A stretch of 64,000 nucleotides of DNA, from contig CM072512.1 in NCBI GenBank assembly GCA_036898135.1, forward strand, positions 37,804,145 through 37,868,144, written 5' to 3'. Each line of letters begins with the position of its first letter. The stretch's first letter is position 1. A model generated the notes under the pieces. That model was not told the DNA's origin. It worked only from the letters and a program-made list of their open reading frames with translations, and did not search any database. This document shows, piece by piece, positions 59,701-64,000 of the stretch. The stretch comes from Oncomelania hupensis (taxonomy: Eukaryota > Mollusca > Gastropoda > Littorinimorpha > Pomatiopsidae). A program made the position numbers and the translations under genes.

Positions 59701-60659
59701 ACATATAAAATGCCTACATTGCTATTTATACTGAAACCCCCGGCACCCCAACGGGGGTTAGCCTGCATCAGCCATAAGATGACATCAACCACAGGCTCTG
59801 AAGTCTTTTCTTTCCCCTCCTACATACGTACGTGGTATAGTATGTATAGTATGTAATTGAGGCCTACAAGAGACGAGACTTCCAAGCCTGTGTATCAACA
59901 ATGCCATTGACCTTGTCACCTACGCACATTTCATCACTTGGCTGTAGATTCCTGACGTCATGCGGAACAATATCTGGGCGGTAAAAATGGGGGTTCCCCA
60001 ATGCATTCGCATCAACAAATAGTTCGCTTTAAAAAGTTAAAATAAACATATTCATACCCCTTCGATTCCGTGGGACTTTTCTTCAGTTGTAAACACAACT
60101 GTAAAGAGTAAATTAGAATATATATCATTTTTATAGGATTTACTTACTTTCAAAAAGCCTGTTGGATTGGACTAATATTGGGACGCATTTTTAGGGCCGT
60201 ATCGCTTCAGCAAGCCCAATACTCTGTAGACTGCTCTGTGGGGTCTGCTGCATTTCAGCGCCATGTCAACCGGATTGCTGTCTGCACGTCGACGGGTCAG
60301 CGAAAGCTAATTACGTGAAGTGAACCCGGAGCCCTAGAGAGATGAGAATTGTTGGCAATCCCCCTCCAAACACTTTTCCTCTCTCGGCCGCTTGTGGGGC
60401 CCTTAACACAATTAACAAGCCATGAACGCGACGTGACGACAAAAAACACACGACCTACCTCTGCATGAACATGACGGAGAACAGACCATAAGGGTACAAA
60501 GGGTAGGTGCGGATTGGAAGGAACGTGAGAGATAAGACTGGGCTGGGGGTGAGGTAGGGGAGTCGAGGGGTCAAAGAATGGGGATGATTGGAAGGGTGGG
60601 GGGGGGGTGAGTGACAGAGAGCACTTTAGAGAGGCTGTTAACAACGCTACATTCACAAT
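59701..60659. other. Unique sequence, no gene seen
   Basis: TAGTATGTATAGTATG direct repeat at 59838-59853; no coding domain recognised. Confidence 0.5.
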
Positions 60660-60735
60660 GCATAGCCGAGACTTGCTCATGGAGGGGCGAACGTAAGCCT
60701 CGGTGGGTCTCAGCTACGTAGTGTGTGTGGTTGCA
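60660..60735. repeat. Dispersed repeat related to 13783-13950
   Basis: GGCGAACGTAAGCCTC and TCTCAGCTACGTAGTGTG share order with the boxes at 13861-13937 and 53771-53805. Confidence 0.5.
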
Positions 60736-60889
60736 TTAGAATCTAGAGGGTGACCGAAGGAGAAAGGCATTAAATGTTCTTGTTTGCGTTTCTTAACTAA
60801 AAAGCGGCATCTTGCAGCTGGTCGACAATTCGTACGGAATACCTTTGATGATTCAGATTTTAAGAGAGCACGGAATTTCATATTATAGA

Positions 60890-60970
60890 GAAAAAGAGGG
60901 AAGGACGAACAGAGACAGAGAAAGAGAGGGAGAGAGACAGAGACAGAGACAGACAGACAAACAGACAGCA
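60890..60970. repeat. Purine-rich GA/ACAG tract
   Basis: AGAGACAGAGAAAGAG-type irregular repeat ending in GACAGACAAACAGACAG. Confidence 0.88.
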
Positions 60971-61142
60971 GAAATGCCGCAGATCATGGAGAAGGGACAG
61001 TTGGACTTGTTTATGAGTGTGTCATGCTCTCTTCAGCAACTAGGTCGGAAGTGAAGAGTAAAACCGCTGATATTTACATTGTGACAGAGAATAGAAGAAA
61101 GAAGTAGTGGAAAGGGATGAAGACAAAAGTGAGTTTAGAGGA

Positions 61143-61215
61143 AGCAGAAGAAGAAGAAGAAGAAGAAGAAGAAGAAGAAGAAGAAGAAGAAGAAGAAGAA
61201 GAAGAAGAAGAAGAA
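61143..61215. repeat. (GAA)n microsatellite
   Basis: About 23 GAA triplets. Confidence 0.96.
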
Positions 61216-62677
61216 AACAGCCAGAGACAGACAGAGACAGAAACAGTGAGAGTAGGAGCGGCATGTTTTGGGAGTAGGGCATTTGTAAAGGGCTCTGGAG
61301 AGGAAAGAGCTGATGACAGCAGGTAAACACGGCTTTAAACCATGCAGAGTATATCAACTTGTCGACAGCTGCCAACAGAACGCTAGGGAAAAGGATTTCT
61401 GCTTCGTCTTCTCCCCTCTTCTTCCCGACGACCAGGAAATTCGGGCGAACCAGATGAGTATTATGAAGATGAGTTACTGAGTGCAGAACAAAGCTATACG
61501 TTGTAGAAGTAGTATTCAGTAAATTAGTATATAAATATTCACCGACGCATTTAAAAGCTGTAGGGACCATAAAACAATTTGCAAACTACTTTTACAGCAC
61601 TTGGCCTATTTTAACGACGAGATCTGAGGAGCTAACAGCAACAAAATTATAAGCTATCGTCGATATGTATTGAAAACCTTTTCTCCAGTAACGCAAGATC
61701 AGAATAGCGTTTCATCAAAGGCAAGAGGCGCTCACGTTCATTTGTTCATAGAGGAGTGTGCCGGGCTGGCAAGGGGACTCCGTAAGAGGAGAAGAGGAAG
61801 TGGGGTGGGAGGGAAAGCTAAGGGGTCAGCTGGGTCAGAAAGGGATGGAAGACGGGCTACCTCCAAGAACCACTGATGCTCCAGTGTTGGGGTTTAAAAG
61901 CGTGTCCTCGTTTGCACGGTCCTGAGGTGCAGCGTGCCCCGTCGCAAGCTTGACATACTGTCGCACGACTGATGCACCTCCCATCTTCACTATAAAACAT
62001 AATCCCAGACATACGTCGGTAGTATAATAATATTGTTCTTTGCATAAGCGCTTTACCAGTACAAAGAGCTGCTCACGGCGTTGGGCGAAAACAGACTCTA
62101 CTTCCATCCGCTCAAGGCAGCATGGTTCGCACCGTTATACGTTAATTAAAAAGATAGTAAAGATTGGCTTGAAGACAATAAAACAAGGAATGCTCTTAGA
62201 TTGTGCGCGTAACGGCGAAACGACCTCCTCAAGGAGTTGATCACTCAGATCCAGCTTGGACTTCCAAGCTATGTATGCAGCACCTACTTAGATTTAATTC
62301 GGCGTTCTTACATACTCATTACCAGCTTACGGGCTGCTCAAACAGCGCTGGCTAGCTGAGTTCCAACATAAACATAGTTTGCAGAAGTTACGATCGGGGC
62401 ATGTATATATATGATATGTATTCCTTATGCGCTCCCATTGATTGTTTGTCAGTACACCCGTCCCGTCTTTGTATGCACGTTTCCCTACCTGCCTACCTGA
62501 CCTCGCGCTTTCTACTTTGATGCATGGTTGAGGAGCGCATGCAAGAATGCTGAATGGTTGTCTGACCAGCTCTACCTTCCAGAATGCATGCATAACAATT
62601 ATTGTGTCTCTAAGTCTCGTATGCGTGTCTACTTGTCCACCTGCTTTTTTTTTTAGTCTAGTCGTTTGCGTCATTCT
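61216..62677. other. Unique sequence, no gene seen
   Basis: Several 60-90 codon frames on both strands without recognisable domains. Confidence 0.5.
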
Positions 62678-62778
62678 GTATACACATGTTTGAGAGTGTG
62701 AACATGCATGTTTGAGATTGGTGCGCATGCATTTTTCGAGAGTGTTCACATGCGTGTTTGAGAGAGTGTGCACGCCAC
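62678..62778. repeat. Small decayed minisatellite, about four units of 20-27 nt
   Basis: ACATGTTTGAGAGTGTGA, CATGCATGTTTGAGATTG, CATGCATTTTTCGAGAGTGT and CATGCGTGTTTGAGAGAGTG follow one another. Confidence 0.65.
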
Positions 62779-63399
62779 AAAGTCAGTGCTAGGCCGTCCA
62801 CGAGTTCTACCTTTTCAGCCACGCATGCATGCAGAGAGTGTCTTTCTGTCTAGTGTGTCACTTTGAAAGGATCCGTCCGCCGCAAAAGGAATTTAGAAAG
62901 GAGATCACAACCGTGCTTCTTCTCAAAAGGCTTTGTGCACTCGGTCAAGGCAATTTTCAGCTCTCCACTTTTTTTCTTCTGTCCTCCGTTCTGTCTGTTC
63001 AAACGTTCCCTCCCATCAACTGACACTCGACCTACTGGCGTTTCAATAGCTGTCCTCAAAATATATGCAAAACGGCGCTTGGCACACTCCGGGGCTCTTT
63101 TAAAAAAGGGACACGCGATAAGGAGAACGGAAAATAAACTAATAGAAAAGAACACGATATAGAAAAGGGAAACTTAAACACGAGGGACTCTGCGCCTAGA
63201 GCACGTCCTTGAGGCATAGATCTAAGCGCTAAACAAATGGACAAGTGATACACGGAGAATGCTAATCATACAGAGGAGAGAAACTATAGCAGGAACTTTG
63301 AAAATCAGCGCCAAAATCACGTCTTGAAAGCATGGAATCGTGCGCTACTCGATTGAACTTTGGATACAGAACATTGGGTCCGTCCTCATTTTAACTAGC
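62779..63399. other. Unique sequence, no gene seen
   Basis: Three overlapping frames of 64-101 codons lack recognisable domains. Confidence 0.5.
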
Positions 63400-63442
63400 A
63401 ACAACAACAGCATCAACAACAACAACAACAACAACCACAGCA
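63400..63442. repeat. (AAC)n microsatellite
   Basis: AAC triplets with CATC and CAGC interruptions. Confidence 0.92.
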
Positions 63443-63639
63443 AAAACAAGAACCTGAAAGCATGATAATAAAGAAAATAATGCAACGCGGAAGATAATTA
63501 ATTTTAAAGGAGATACAAGGAACAGTCTTATAGCTCAAGCTATATAACGCTGATGGGTTGCTTGGTGCTAAATCATAAATCAACAAATGAAATAATAGCA
63601 GCACAATTGTGACAGAAAGACGGAGATGGCGATGGTGAA

Positions 63640-63802
63640 GTTGTGTGTGTGTGGGTGTGTGTGTAGGTGTGTGTGTGTGTGTGTGTTTGAGAGAGAGAGA
63701 CAGTGAGAGAGTGAGACTGAGACAGAGACCGCAGAAAAGACAGATATAAACATACAGAGAGGTAAGAGAGAGAAATAGAGAGAGACATAGAGAGACAGAG
63801 AT
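63640..63802. repeat. (GT)n then GA-rich tract
   Basis: GT dinucleotides at 63640-63690 are followed by degenerate AGAGAC/AGAGAT sequence. Confidence 0.9.
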
Positions 63803-63841
63803 GAAGAATATGAGGACAGGAAAACAGGAATAGAAGACCGC

Positions 63842-63960
63842 CACACACTCCTGTTAGGGAGTGCCATACAGCACGGCTGAGGCCTCGCCTAATGTAGTAG
63901 TAGTAGTATATCTTTATTAAAGTCTGTAAAACATTGAAGTCATTGTCAAAGAGGACTAAA
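63842..63960 (-). mobile_element. Possible retroposon 3' end with (TAC)n
   Basis: The minus strand reads TTTAATAAAGATATACTACT, with an AATAAA, then TAC triplets (window 63893-63908) and GCGAGGCCTCAGCCGTGCTG. GCCTCAGCCGT also occurs in LINE C near 59625, suggesting a related element. Too short for certainty. Confidence 0.4.
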
Positions 63961-64000
63961 ACACCTTGATATCGCTGGGGGCAGTTGGGAAGAGGGATAT

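Overview
The window looks like a repeat-rich stretch of a metazoan nuclear genome, most likely a marine lophotrochozoan and probably a gastropod mollusc. That placement is an inference. It rests on the dense long microsatellites, several non-LTR retrotransposon families with short-repeat tails, tRNA-derived SINEs whose central block resembles what I remember of mollusc SINEs, and the absence of any bacterial gene organisation. I found no intact host protein-coding gene. Most long open frames are microsatellites read in triplets (poly-E, poly-K, poly-S, poly-I, poly-H).

Layout. 1-1.15 kb holds a reverse-transcriptase fragment of LINE family A (minus strand), running off the window edge. 1.2-13 kb is unique sequence with GA, GAA, ATC, CA, CT and TTG arrays and several SINE remnants. 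13.3-13.75 kb is a 453-bp hAT-like MITE with GAGTA target duplications whose interior has become poly-C. 20.5-21.8 kb is a second LINE (RNase H plus a C-terminal CCHC-type region) interrupted by a 500-N assembly gap, with 30 nt of U2 snRNA 5' end lying antisense at the gap edge. 26.0 kb holds a 70-bp retroposon end with a perfect 14-bp target-site duplication. 29.4-31.3 kb has two GTGTA pentamer arrays bracketing a GC-richer island. 33.6-34.25 kb is a second, internally deleted copy of LINE A. 35.55-36.16 kb is a 605-bp PIF/Harbinger-like element with TAA duplications, 37-bp inverted repeats and a MADF-like remnant. 37.8-40.0 kb is a 2.15-kb GAA/TTC satellite. 44.1 and 51.4 kb carry 3' ends of LINE A with GGATA tails. 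45.77-46.11 kb is a perfect, interrupted inverted repeat. 53.36-54.69 kb is a decayed five-unit tandem array. 56.72-59.14 kb is a large pseudogene of an uncharacterised metazoan family (predicted PIN-like nuclease region plus Cys-rich C-terminus). 59.15-59.7 kb is a tRNA-derived SINE next to another LINE 3' end. The last 4 kb is unique sequence and simple repeats.

No operon, defence locus, CRISPR array or multi-gene pathway is visible, and I do not claim a new biological system. The biology here is the turnover of mobile elements: several insertions with readable target duplications, one apparent case of a microsatellite growing next to a target duplication, and families of short repeats that recur within the window and can be compared with each other. 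Statements about family identity come from motif recognition and memory, without any database search.
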